A DNA stretch of 12,280 nucleotides. Source: an uncultured Phascolarctobacterium sp. GTDB taxonomy: Bacteria; Bacillota; Negativicutes; Acidaminococcales; Acidaminococcaceae. The stretch is from contig CAMFZA010000028.1 in assembly GCA_946002345.1 (NCBI GenBank), positions 1 through 12,280 on the forward strand, written 5' to 3'. Below are positions 1 through 7,240 of the stretch, in pieces (position 1 is the stretch's first letter; every line of letters begins with the position of its first letter). The notes beneath the pieces are model-generated. The model had not been told where the DNA came from. It did not search any database and saw nothing but the letters and a program-made list of their open reading frames with translations. A program made the translations under genes and the position numbers.

Positions 1-824
1 AACAGGGTGTTCAGTTTGTCGTCGGTACGCATCGGGTCGTCACCGGTTTCAACATTCGGAGCACCTTCCATGTTGTTGGAGGGCAGGAAGCTCAGCAGGT
101 AACGGATTTGTTGCAGGCAGTCTTCGTCGTTTTCAGCAGCGAAGTGAGCAACACCGGAGGTGCTGTTGTGGGTCATAGCGCCGCCCAATTGTTCTTGGGT
201 TACGTCTTCACCAGTTACGGACTTAACAACTGCAGGGCCGGTAATGAACATCTTGGAGGTGTTCTTAACCATGTAGATGAAGTCGGTCAGAGCAGGGCTG
301 TATACAGCACCGCCTGCGGAGGGACCCATGATAGCGGAAATTTGGGGAATAACGCCAGAAGCAATGGTGTTTTCGAAGAAGATCTTACCATAGCCAGCCA
401 GAGCGTCGATAGCTTCTTGGATACGAGCACCGCCGGAATCGTTCAGGCCAACCAACGGAGCGCCCATTTTCAGAGCCAGGCGTTGAACCTTAACAATCTT
501 AGCAGCATGCATTTCGCCAAGAGAGCCGCCTTCTACGGTGAAGTCTTGTGCGAATACATAAACCAGACGGCCATCTACAGTGCCGTAACCGGTGGTAACG
601 CCTTCACCCGGAAGTTCTTTCTTTTCTTGACCGAAGTTGGTGCAACGATGACGAACGAAACGGTCCAATTCTACGAAGGAACCTTCGTCGAGCAGTGCAG
701 CGATTCTTTCGCGAGCAGTCATTTTGCCAGCTTCATGTTGTTTAGCAACACGTTTTTCGCCGCCAGCAGCCAGAATTACTTCGGCTTTTTTGAGCATTTT
801 CTCAATTCTTTCTTGAGTAGACAA
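1..824 (-). CDS. mmdA: Methylmalonyl-CoA decarboxylase, carboxyltransferase (alpha) subunit, 3' end outside window
   Basis: The first 274 codons are present; the gene continues past position 1. The product is the carboxyltransferase subunit of Na+-translocating methylmalonyl-CoA decarboxylase: it moves the carboxyl group of (S)-methylmalonyl-CoA to the biotin of a partner subunit, giving propionyl-CoA. I start it at a TTG (822-824) because a strong GGAGGTG (831-837) lies 6 nt upstream and the protein then begins [15 protein letters not shown], a usual start for the family. Crotonase-like carboxyltransferase signatures are visible: [11 protein letters not shown] (128-138) and the glycine-rich [12 protein letters not shown] (166-177), which form CoA and oxyanion pockets. 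It is the last visible gene of the propionate cluster; the membrane and biotin subunits would be expected just outside. Propionyl-CoA carboxylase beta or transcarboxylase 12S are close relatives; the neighbourhood favours the decarboxylase. Confidence 0.9.
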   Translation of the reverse strand, partial: MSTQERIEKMLKKAEVILAAGGEKRVAKQHEAGKMTARERIAALLDEGSFVELDRFVRHRCTNFGQEKKELPGEGVTTGYGTVDGRLVYVFAQDFTVEGGSLGEMHAAKIVKVQRLALKMGAPLVGLNDSGGARIQEAIDALAGYGKIFFENTIASGVIPQISAIMGPSAGGAVYSPALTDFIYMVKNTSKMFITGPAVVKSVTGEDVTQEQLGGAMTHNSTSGVAHFAAENDEDCLQQIRYLLSFLPSNNMEGAPNVETGDDPMRTDDKLNTL

Positions 825-869
825 ATCTTACACCTCCATCATATTTGGGAGAACAAATTTATATACATA

Positions 870-902
870 TGCTGAAGGCATATCACTTGTATGCCTTCAG
901 CA
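870..902 (-). promoter_or_regulatory. Perfect 13-bp hairpin between mce and mmdA
   Basis: Arms 870-882 and 890-902 are exact reverse complements (TGCTGAAGGCATA) around a 7-nt loop. It lies after the epimerase gene and about 45 nt before the mmdA start. On the minus-strand RNA it is followed by UAUGUAUAUAAAUUUG, not a clean U-run, so it is better read as an RNA-stability, processing or partial-termination element than as a full terminator. Confidence 0.6.
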
Positions 903-958
903 CAATGTATCAAAAATAGTTTAACCTAATTTACTTATTCACAAGTCAGACTTATAAA

Positions 959-1390
959 TTAGTCAACATAGGTAGCCATGGGTTGGCAGATTTCCAACAG
1001 GCAGCCAGCAGATTTCGGATGAATGAAAGCAATCTTCATTTGGCCAGCACCATTGCGAGGAGCTTTGTCGATCATGCGAACGCCAGCAGCTTGCAGGTCA
1101 GCAATAGCAGCTTTGATGTCGTCAACGCGCAGAGCCATGTGTTGGATGCCAGGGCCGTTTTTAGCAACATATTTGCCGATAGGGCCGTCGCCGTTTTCGG
1201 TAATGTCAACGAGGAGTTCGATCAGGGTTTCGCCGCAGGGAACGAAAATGGTAGCAACGCCTTGTTCTTTAACTTCTTCGGTACCGGTAGCTTTCAAGCC
1301 CAGAGCCTCAGTGTAAATTTTAGCAGCTTCTTCCAGAGTACCAGCGCAAGCTACGCCGATGTGGTCAACACAAATAGTCTTGAATGCCAT
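959..1390 (-). CDS. mce: Methylmalonyl-CoA epimerase
   Basis: This 143-residue protein of the vicinal-oxygen-chelate (glyoxalase-like) fold interconverts (R)- and (S)-methylmalonyl-CoA, linking the mutase (R product) to the decarboxylase (S substrate). The start DHIGVA places a metal ligand at His10; E58 in LIELL, H84 in GIQHMAL and E133 in LLEICQP fit the other three metal positions of the family. The second beta-alpha-beta half starts at about residue 80. Length is normal. A GGAGG lies 9 nt before the ATG. It sits 37 nt downstream of meaB and about 135 nt upstream of mmdA, separated from the latter by a hairpin. Confidence 0.93.
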   Translation of the reverse strand: MAFKTICVDHIGVACAGTLEEAAKIYTEALGLKATGTEEVKEQGVATIFVPCGETLIELLVDITENGDGPIGKYVAKNGPGIQHMALRVDDIKAAIADLQAAGVRMIDKAPRNGAGQMKIAFIHPKSAGCLLEICQPMATYVD

Positions 1391-1427
1391 AATAAATTCC
1401 TCCTAAATAAATGTAATTTTGGTGGTT

Positions 1428-2366
1428 TTATTTCAAAACTTTACCAACAATATCATCAACGACAGAGTAAGGTTCAATCTCACGGGATTGCATCTTCACT
1501 ACGAGATCATCAAATTCCTGAGTTTGAATAACTTCTTTGTCGATGTAGCGATTTACACGGTCATTGAGCATAGCCTCAACTTCGTTTTTAATACGTTTTT
1601 TGCGGATATCGTTCAATTTACCGGAATCGATTAAATATGCCTTGTGAGCCTCGATGGAGTCCACAACAGCCTCTATACCTTCACCCTTGCTAGCAATGGT
1701 CCTGTTAATCGGAGGAGGACTGCGTGCATCTTCGGGTTTTTATTCGAGGATCCTATCTATCTCTATGGTGTGGTTGTCTGTACCTTCCGGGTCAGCTTTG
1801 TTAATCGTGAAAAGGTCACCGATTTCAAGTATACCTGCTTTAATAGCCTGGATGTCATCGCCCATGCCGGGGATAACAACAACCATGGTGGTATCTGCAG
1901 TCTTTACAATATCAACCTCAGATTGGCCTACACCTACGGTTTCGATAATGATTACGTCCATGCCATAAGCATCCATTAATTTTACAGCGTCACCTGCTTT
2001 TTGAGACAGGCCGCCAAGGCTGCCACGGGTAGCCATAGAACGAACGAAGATACCTTCATCCGCCATCAGATCCATCATTCTAATACGGTCACCAAGAATA
2101 GCACCGCCAGAATACGGGCTAGTAGGGTCAATCGCTACGATGCCTACAGTTTTACCGCGTTTGCGATATTCCTTAGCAAGTTTATCAGTTAAAGTACTTT
2201 TACCAGCACCCGGAGGGCCAGTAATACCAATTACATACGCATTACCAGTATGAGGATAAATCTCTGTCATAATTTTGACAGCGTCATCGTATTCATTTTC
2301 AACAGCAGTAATTGCCTTAGATAATGCAAGACGAGAATGATTTAATAATTTATCTACTATTTCCAT
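1428..2366 (-). pseudogene. meaB: Methylmalonyl-CoA mutase-associated GTPase MeaB, interrupted by an in-frame TAA
   Basis: MeaB is a G3E-family GTPase that protects methylmalonyl-CoA mutase from inactivation and gates cobalamin loading. The frame from the ATG at 2366 to the TAA at 1428 would encode about 312 residues, the usual MeaB length, but a TAA at 1740-1742 stops translation after residue 208. Downstream codons stay in the same frame and still read as MeaB (PEDARSPPPINRTIASKGEG, then the helical SIEAHKAYLIDSGKL tail), so this is a point nonsense change, not a frameshift. The N-terminal part has Walker A GPPGAGKS (50-57), the ETVGVGQSE switch region (142-150) and guanine-specificity NKAD (189-192). 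The missing tail normally forms the dimerisation arm. The ribosome site is weak (GGCGG, 8 nt before ATG) and codon use is less biased than in its neighbours, suggesting lower expression. A sequencing or assembly error is a real alternative to a true lesion. Confidence 0.85.
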
Positions 2367-2399
2367 AGTTCACACCGCCTTGTCAGATTGTGAATATTT

Positions 2400-2437
2400 T
2401 ATAAGGCAAGCCGGGACAAGCCCGGCTTGCGCTTATA
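2400..2437 (-). promoter_or_regulatory. Strong 16-bp hairpin between mutase small subunit and meaB
   Basis: Arms 2400-2415 and 2421-2437 pair over 16 bp with a single bulged base (G2431). The core GCAAGCCGGG/CCCGGCTTGC is GC-rich with a 5-nt loop. On the minus-strand RNA it is followed by AAAAUAUUC, not uridines. It lies 15 nt after the small-subunit stop and about 35 nt before meaB. Likely role: protecting the upstream mutase message or reducing read-through into meaB. Confidence 0.65.
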
Positions 2438-2451
2438 GGTTAGGGATAAAA

Positions 2452-2841
2452 TTATTTTACGTTAGCGTTGATGCATTCAACAATTTTGCTGGTCGGGGTG
2501 CCAGGAGTGAATACTTCAGTAATGCCAGCAGCTTTCAGGCCGGGGATGTCAGCGTCAGGAATAACGCCGCCGCCAATAACCAGAACGTCGTTCAGGCCTT
2601 TTTCCTTCAGCAGTTCAACTACTTTCGGGAACAGGGTGTTGTGAGCGCCGGACAGCAGGGACAGAGCAACAACTTGTACGTCGTCTTGCAGAGCAGCTTC
2701 AGCGATTTGTTCCGGGGTCAGACGGATACCGGTGTAGATAACTTCGAAACCAGCGTCGCGCAGAGCACGAGCAACTACTTTAGCACCGCGGTCATGGCCA
2801 TCCAGACCCGGTTTAGCAACTAAAACTTTAATGTTAGCCAT
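2452..2841 (-). CDS. mcmB: Methylmalonyl-CoA mutase small subunit, B12-binding domain
   Basis: This 129-residue protein is a free-standing cobalamin-binding domain (Rossmann-like fold) that carries adenosylcobalamin for the separate catalytic subunit encoded just upstream. The base-off/His-on signature DxHxxG is seen as DGHDRG at residues 14-19, with His16 the expected lower cobalt ligand; the further family motifs SLLSGAH (about 61-67) and [10 protein letters not shown] (about 89-98) follow. Length fits split archaeal- and Negativicutes-type mutases rather than fused ones. A GGAGG precedes the ATG. It follows the large subunit by 35 nt with no hairpin between, consistent with co-translation of a 1:1 complex. 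Symbols vary (mcmA2, mutB-like). Confidence 0.93.
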   Translation of the reverse strand: MANIKVLVAKPGLDGHDRGAKVVARALRDAGFEVIYTGIRLTPEQIAEAALQDDVQVVALSLLSGAHNTLFPKVVELLKEKGLNDVLVIGGGVIPDADIPGLKAAGITEVFTPGTPTSKIVECINANVK

Positions 2842-2876
2842 TGTAAAATACCTCCGTATAAGTTAGTGTTTACAAA

Positions 2877-4526
2877 TTAGAGAGTGGTATGAGGTTGGTA
2901 TTCGCCGAATACTTTTCTCATAACGCCGCAGATTTCACCTTCGGTAGCATATGCACGAACTGCATCGAGGATCAAAGGCATCAGGTTTACAGACTCATCT
3001 GCGCAGCCAGCTTCCAGAGCAGCCAGAGTTTCAGCAACTTTAGCGTTGTCACGGCGAGCTTTCAGAGCAGCGATCTTTTCAGCTTGCAGTTTGCCTACAG
3101 AACCGTCTACGCGCAGCAGATTCTTCGGAGGTTCTTCTTCTTGGGTGAATTTGTTAACGCCAACGATGATACGGTCGCCTTTTTCAATTTCCATTTGCCA
3201 TTTGTAAGCGGAATCTTGAATTTCTTTTTGGATGTAGCCTTTAGCAATAGCTTCCGGAGCGCCACCGATTTCGTCGATCTTTTCGATGTATGCCCAAGCT
3301 TCTTTCTCGATCTTGTCGGTCAGAGCTTCTACATAGTAGGAGCCGCCCAACGGGTCAACGGTGTCAGCCAGGCCGGATTCGTAAGCAACGATTTGTTGAG
3401 TACGCAGAGCGATGGTTACAGACTCAGTGGTCGGCAGAGCCAAAGCTTCGTCCTTGGAGTTGGTGTGCAGGGATTGGGTACCACCCATAACAGCAGCAGC
3501 GGTTTGCAGAGCAACACGAACGATGTTGTTGTTAGGTTGTTGAGCGGTCAGCATGGAGCCAGCGGTTTGGGTATGAACGCGCAGCATCATGGATTTAGCT
3601 TTCTTAGCGCCAAAACGCTCTTTCATAACTTTGGACCATACACGACGAGAAGCACGGAATTTAGCAACTTCTTCAAGTACGTTGTTATGAGCATTCCAGA
3701 AGAAGGACAGACGGCCAGCGAAAGCGTCAACGTCCAGACCAGCTTTGATAGCAGCTTCTACATAAGCAATGCCGTCAGCGATGGTGAATGCGATTTCTTG
3801 AGAAGCGGTGGAACCAGCTTCACGAATGTGGTAACCGGAAATGGAGATGGTGTTCCACAGGGGTACGTTCTTGGAGCAATATTCGAAAATATTGGTGATC
3901 AAACGCATAGAGGGTTTCGGCGGGAAAATGTAGGTGCCGCGAGCTGCATACTCTTTCAGAATATCGTTCTGAATGGTGCCGCGCAGTTTGTCAGCGGAAA
4001 CGCCTTGTTTTTCAGCAACTGCAATGTACATAGCCAGCAGTACGGATGCAGGAGCGTTGATGGTCATAGAAGTGGAAACTTTGTCCAAAGAGATTTGGTC
4101 AAACAGGATTTCCATATCTGCCAGGGAGTCGATAGCAACGCCTACTTTACCAACTTCACCTTCAGCCATCGGATCGGTGGAGTCATAACCGATTTGGGTC
4201 GGCAGGTCGAATGCGCAGGACAGGCCGGAACCACCGTTAGCCAGCAGGTAACGATAACGTTTGTTGGATTCTTCAGCGGTGGAGAAACCAGCATACATAC
4301 GCATGGTCCAGAAACGGCCACGATACATGGTGGGTTGTACGCCACGGGTGTAAGGATATTCACCAGGGAAGCCCAATTTGGTCATGTAGTCAAAGTTTTC
4401 ACCAAGATCAATCGGGGTGTACAGTCTGTTAGGAACCAGGTTTGCGCGTTCAGGGTTTTTTACCAGTTTAGCTTCAACATCAGCGGTGTATTTCTCTAAA
4501 CCAGCTTTAATTTCTTCAAATGCCAT
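2877..4526 (-). CDS. mcmA: Methylmalonyl-CoA mutase large (catalytic) subunit
   Basis: The 549-residue TIM-barrel subunit rearranges succinyl-CoA to (R)-methylmalonyl-CoA by a radical mechanism with adenosylcobalamin. The substrate-binding stretch runs from [16 protein letters not shown] (55-70) into [13 protein letters not shown] (76-88), whose Tyr78 fits the catalytic tyrosine. The [15 protein letters not shown] block (225-239) holds the active-site His233, and [10 protein letters not shown] (184-193) is typical. There is no B12 domain at the C-terminus; that is the next gene. I chose the ATG at 4524-4526 because AGGAGG (4535-4540) is 8 nt upstream and the protein then has the normal length. 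An in-frame GTG at 4673 would add 49 residues that are leader DNA with a hairpin. A promoter-like sequence at 4611-4639 may boost its expression. Confidence 0.95.
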   Translation of the reverse strand: MAFEEIKAGLEKYTADVEAKLVKNPERANLVPNRLYTPIDLGENFDYMTKLGFPGEYPYTRGVQPTMYRGRFWTMRMYAGFSTAEESNKRYRYLLANGGSGLSCAFDLPTQIGYDSTDPMAEGEVGKVGVAIDSLADMEILFDQISLDKVSTSMTINAPASVLLAMYIAVAEKQGVSADKLRGTIQNDILKEYAARGTYIFPPKPSMRLITNIFEYCSKNVPLWNTISISGYHIREAGSTASQEIAFTIADGIAYVEAAIKAGLDVDAFAGRLSFFWNAHNNVLEEVAKFRASRRVWSKVMKERFGAKKAKSMMLRVHTQTAGSMLTAQQPNNNIVRVALQTAAAVMGGTQSLHTNSKDEALALPTTESVTIALRTQQIVAYESGLADTVDPLGGSYYVEALTDKIEKEAWAYIEKIDEIGGAPEAIAKGYIQKEIQDSAYKWQMEIEKGDRIIVGVNKFTQEEEPPKNLLRVDGSVGKLQAEKIAALKARRDNAKVAETLAALEAGCADESVNLMPLILDAVRAYATEGEICGVMRKVFGEYQPHTTL

Positions 4527-4559
4527 TCTCAAATCCTCCTTAAATATTTGGTTTGCATA

Positions 4560-4582
4560 TTTCGGATTGGACGGATCCGAAA
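4560..4582 (-). promoter_or_regulatory. Hairpin in the mutase leader
   Basis: TTTCGGAT/ATCCGAAA arms (8 bp, 4560-4567 and 4575-4582) enclose a 7-nt loop. It lies about 20 nt upstream of the mutase ribosome-binding site and downstream of the putative internal promoter, so it would be near the 5' end of a mutase-initiated transcript. A 5' stabilising or translation-modulating role is an inference. Confidence 0.45.
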
Positions 4583-4610
4583 TCATGGTGAGAGTGTCCG
4601 TCAAAGACGG

Positions 4611-4639
4611 TTTATGGCAAAGCCAAAAGGCCTCGTCAA
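4611..4639 (-). promoter_or_regulatory. Putative internal promoter upstream of the mutase large subunit
   Basis: Minus-strand TTGACG (4634-4639), a 17-bp spacer and CATAAA (4611-4616) match the housekeeping consensus at 5/6 and 4/6 positions. Initiation would fall near 4604, giving a leader of about 80 nt that includes the 4560-4582 hairpin. This would allow mutase transcription independent of the upstream CoA-transferase gene. Confidence 0.45.
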
Positions 4640-4651
4640 CTTTTTTATTTA

Positions 4652-4686
4652 TACTTGCCGATAAGTCCCACACCTATCGGCAAGTA
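4652..4686 (-). promoter_or_regulatory. Perfect 12-bp hairpin between CoA-transferase and mutase
   Basis: TACTTGCCGATA and its exact complement (4652-4663 and 4675-4686) flank an 11-nt loop. The RNA after it is A-rich (AUAAAAAAG), not U-rich, so this is not a classical terminator in the transcription direction. It is the second of two hairpins after the CoA-transferase stop. Confidence 0.55.
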
Positions 4687-4707
4687 CATTACATAGTTTA
4701 CAATATT

Positions 4708-4747
4708 TTTGAAAACTTCTCAAGTAGATTCTTAAGATATTTTCAAA
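4708..4747 (-). promoter_or_regulatory. AT-rich hairpin abutting the CoA-transferase stop codon
   Basis: Arms 4708-4724 and 4731-4747 pair as TTTGAAAA plus TCTTAAG, with a 2-nt internal loop and one G-U pair in the minus-strand RNA, around a 6-nt loop. It begins directly after the TAA at 4748-4750 and is a candidate 3'-end stability or attenuation structure. No U-tract follows. Confidence 0.45.
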
Positions 4748-6268
4748 TTATTTTTCCATGGTGCCGGTTTCGTTGAAACGGGTATGGAAGGAGAAAGCCT
4801 CGGACAGGATGTGCGGGGTTTGGCTGTTCTTGCAAGCTTCGCAAGCACGGTTGAAGTAATCCAACAGCATGGGTTGATATTTCGGGTTAGCAATCTTGTC
4901 GATGATAACCAGAGCGCGTTCTTTCGGGGACAGGCCACGCAGGTCAGCTACGCCACGTTCAGAAACGATAACGTCAACATCATGCTCAGTGTGGTCAACA
5001 TGGCTGCAGAAAGGAACTACGGAAGAGATAGCGCCGCCCTTTGCCAAGGAGGTGGTGAAGAATACGGTCAGGAAGCCGTTACGAGCATAGTCGCCGGAGC
5101 CGCCGATACCGTTCATCAGCTTGGTGCCGCAGATGTGAGTGGAGTTAACGTTGCCATAGATGTCAACTTCGATAGCGGTGTTCATAGCGATAACGCCGAT
5201 ACGACGAGCAACTTCCGGGCTGTTAGCAACTTCTTGCGGACGCAGGATGATGTATTTCTTGTATTTGTCTACGTTCTCGTAGAATTTCTTCAGACATTCA
5301 GGAGACGGGCTCAGAGCGGTACCGGAGCAAACACGCAGCTTGCCAGCATCGATCAGGTCGAACATACCGTCTTGGATAACTTCGGTGTAAACGGTCAGGT
5401 CTTCGAAGTCGGAGTTAACCAGACCATTGATAACTGCGTTAGCTACGGAGCCTACGCCAGATTGCAACGGCAGCAGGTTCTTCGGCAGACGGCCAGCAGC
5501 AACTTCAGCTTTGAAGAAGTCAACCAGGTTTTTGCCCATCTTTTGAGCGTCTTCGTCGATAGCGCCCAGAGGACGAACTTTATCGGTGATGTCGCAAGGA
5601 ACAACAGCAACGATCTTTTCAACTTCTACAGGAACATACGGGGTGCCGATAATGTCTTCGGGTTTGCAAACCGGGATAGGTCCACGGTTCGGAGGATCCA
5701 GAGGAACATAGGAGTCATGCATGCCTTCCAGAGCAACCGGTTGGGTTACGTTAACTTCAACGATAACCTTTTTAGCAGATTGAACATAGGAAGAGGTGTT
5801 GCCCATGGAGGTGGTCGGGATCAGACCAACTTTGCCTTCGCCCAGGTCGATGATTTTGCAAGCTTCTACGATTGCAACATCAACGGCACGACGGTTAGCC
5901 ATGAAGCCATACCGAGGCATTTGAGCAACATGGCTCAGATGCAGGTCGGTGTATTTAACTTGGCCAGCATTGATAGCTTTACGCATATCGTTGTTGGTTT
6001 GGTAGGGCATACGACGGTCAACGATGCCTGCTTGGGTCATAGCGGTATCCATTTCGGGACCTACGGATGCGCCAGTCCAAACGTTGATTTTAAAAGGAGT
6101 TTTTTTGCCTTTTTCAGCAAGAGCCAGAGGTACAGCTTTCGGATAACCAGACGGAGTAAAACCACTGGTACCTACGTTGTCACCATCTTTTACGAATTCT
6201 GCAGCAGCTTCAGCACTCATAACTTTGCCAGCTACTACGTCAACAATGCGATCTTTAATGTCGATCAT
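4748..6268 (-). CDS. scpC: Succinate (propionyl-CoA/acetyl-CoA:succinate) CoA-transferase
   Basis: This 506-residue class I CoA-transferase belongs to the acetyl-CoA hydrolase/transferase family (Cat1/ScpC/AarC type). It moves CoA between propionyl- or acetyl-CoA and succinate, making succinyl-CoA for the mutase and releasing propionate. Visible marks are GTSGFTPSGYPKAVP (33-47), the PLQSGVGSVANAV block (267-279), the expected catalytic Glu296 in YTEVIQDGMFD, and GIGGSGDYARNG (387-398), the CoA-contacting loop. Length matches the family. The ATG at 6266-6268 has AGGAGG 9 nt upstream. It leads the propionate cluster behind a ~220-nt structured leader and is followed by two hairpins before the mutase gene. 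The acyl preference cannot be read from sequence; propionyl-CoA is inferred from the neighbouring genes. Confidence 0.92.
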   Translation of the reverse strand: MIDIKDRIVDVVAGKVMSAEAAAEFVKDGDNVGTSGFTPSGYPKAVPLALAEKGKKTPFKINVWTGASVGPEMDTAMTQAGIVDRRMPYQTNNDMRKAINAGQVKYTDLHLSHVAQMPRYGFMANRRAVDVAIVEACKIIDLGEGKVGLIPTTSMGNTSSYVQSAKKVIVEVNVTQPVALEGMHDSYVPLDPPNRGPIPVCKPEDIIGTPYVPVEVEKIVAVVPCDITDKVRPLGAIDEDAQKMGKNLVDFFKAEVAAGRLPKNLLPLQSGVGSVANAVINGLVNSDFEDLTVYTEVIQDGMFDLIDAGKLRVCSGTALSPSPECLKKFYENVDKYKKYIILRPQEVANSPEVARRIGVIAMNTAIEVDIYGNVNSTHICGTKLMNGIGGSGDYARNGFLTVFFTTSLAKGGAISSVVPFCSHVDHTEHDVDVIVSERGVADLRGLSPKERALVIIDKIANPKYQPMLLDYFNRACEACKNSQTPHILSEAFSFHTRFNETGTMEK

Positions 6269-6490
6269 GTTTACCTTCCTCCTTATGTTTAGGACATTGT
6301 GTTTATAAAAGGGTTAATCCCTTTTTGCTTATAACTCATCTGCTGTTCCCAAAAGGAACCACCAGACAAGGTATTGCCTTAGCAAAGCGTTTCACAAAGA
6401 CTTCATACTTTACTACATTGTGTTTTCGACACAGCAAGAAAAACTCCTGCTAGTGTGAGGAATTTTTTTATAATTTTCTTTTCCCATTCT
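6269..6490 (-). promoter_or_regulatory. Long structured 5' leader of the propionate cluster
   Basis: If transcription begins near 6490, the CoA-transferase gene has a ~220-nt leader. It contains a hairpin at 6429-6456 (11 bp with one bulge, followed by UGUCGAA on a GUGUCGAAAACAC stretch), a small stem AAGG/CCTT around 6370-6385, a hairpin at 6339-6366 (GTTCC/GGAAC core extended by TCTG/CAGA), and AAAAGGG/CCCTTTT at 6307-6325 near the start codon. I could not match it to a cobalamin, c-di-GMP or other riboswitch consensus. Its function is unknown. Confidence 0.45.
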
Positions 6491-6496
6491 GCTACA

Positions 6497-6525
6497 ATTA
6501 TAACACATTGGGGCAGAAACTTCAC
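6497..6525 (-). promoter_or_regulatory. Putative promoter of the propionate cluster
   Basis: Minus strand has a perfect -10 TATAAT (6497-6502) preceded by TGT (6503-6505), forming an extended -10. The -35 position at 17-bp spacing reads GTGAAG (6520-6525), only 3/6. An extended -10 often compensates for a poor -35. A second extended -10 (TGG-TATTAT, 6605-6613) lies further upstream as an alternative. Confidence 0.5.
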
Positions 6526-6889
6526 ATATTTTTTCTGTAAAATTTCCACAGCCTTACCGAATACCAGCAAAACCCGTGGACATTTTAAAGGCTCAGAATG
6601 TACTATAATACCAATAAAATTGAAACATAGAAAGCTTTTTCTTTACAAAATTAAGAAAAAAATCTGTGACCCCCGTGTATTTCTAGCTTTTTTGTATTGT
6701 TTCAGCAGGACATTTTTTGTACAAATTTACTATGTCTCTTCTGTGGGAATTTCTTTCTACTGTATATGGAAAAAACTTATCTTTATTTTCACAAAGAATG
6801 CAGCGTCTCTCTTTTTGAAATATTTTCGTAAATCGGTTAGTTTTTTCAAAATGACTGGTTAGTCGAAGTTAATCTAATGGGTATCTTGT
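6526..6889 (-). other. AT-rich intergenic stretch, no gene seen
   Basis: About 360 bp between the hydrogenase-like operon and the propionate-cluster promoter. It is very AT-rich. Open frames here, including a plus-strand Phe-rich one, have low-complexity composition and no ribosome site. No convincing terminator follows the last gene of the upstream operon: only a weak GGGTAT/ATACCC pair overlaps its stop codon. An alternative extended -10 is at 6605-6613. The region is probably regulatory. Confidence 0.5.
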
Positions 6890-7240
6890 TCAGTTTTTGC
6901 CTATACCCAGCTCATACATTTTGCCAATGAGTTCAAAAGCAGGCTCCTTGGTAGAGGCAACAACAATATCATTGGCATTGGCCTTATGCAATGTTTCCTC
7001 CGCTACCGGACCTTCGCCTGCCACAATAACACAGGCCAACCCAATCAGGGAAGCAACAGCAGCAACATTTTGATGGCCCTGCATAGTCACCCAAACCATG
7101 CCTGGCTGAGCCTGCCCCATGACATTACTCAAAAGGTCGCTGGCGTAACCTCCTTTCACCTCAGCATATAATGCATCCTCAGATACATCCTTCGTCAATA
7201 ATGTTAAGTTTAATTCGTCTAAAAGCTCTTTAACCTTCAT
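6890..7240 (-). CDS. DRTGG-domain protein (second copy)
   Basis: A 116-residue soluble protein resembling the small DRTGG-domain proteins found beside iron-only hydrogenase operons in anaerobic Firmicutes. The domain is a regulatory, probably ligand-binding fold also seen next to CBS domains and in some phosphotransacetylases; its ligand is unknown. The alternation of beta strands (MVWVTMQG, CVIVAGEG, DIVVAS) and helices is visible. I start it at the ATG at 7238-7240 because GGAGG is 9 nt upstream; the ATG three codons earlier touches that GGAGG directly. It overlaps the preceding hydrogenase-like gene by 11 nt, indicating translational coupling. It is the last gene of its operon. Confidence 0.72.
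   Translation of the reverse strand: MKVKELLDELNLTLLTKDVSEDALYAEVKGGYASDLLSNVMGQAQPGMVWVTMQGHQNVAAVASLIGLACVIVAGEGPVAEETLHKANANDIVVASTKEPAFELIGKMYELGIGKN

Noticed and set aside
870..2437. Calling the 870-902 and 2400-2437 hairpins terminators
   Set aside because: The U-run needed after the stem in the transcription direction is absent, and downstream pathway genes continue in the same orientation.
2889..4499. Very long plus-strand open frame (536 codons) opposite the mutase, with similar ones at 4784-6292 and 108-875
   Set aside because: These mirror highly expressed genes whose biased codon use removes antisense stops. Their translations have no domain resemblance and they lack ribosome sites; the minus-strand proteins are unmistakable.
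4527..4673. GTG start extending the mutase large subunit by 49 residues
   Set aside because: The extra residues do not match the family's N-terminus, the region contains hairpins and a promoter-like sequence, and the ATG at 4526 has a perfect ribosome-binding site.
6269..6490. Cobalamin riboswitch in the leader of the B12-dependent pathway
   Set aside because: I could not find the B12-box core or the expected multi-stem layout; the stems present are simple hairpins.
6455..6862. Plus-strand 135-codon open frame in the intergenic region
   Set aside because: It is dominated by Phe, Lys and Ile from AT-rich DNA, has no ribosome site and no recognisable domain.
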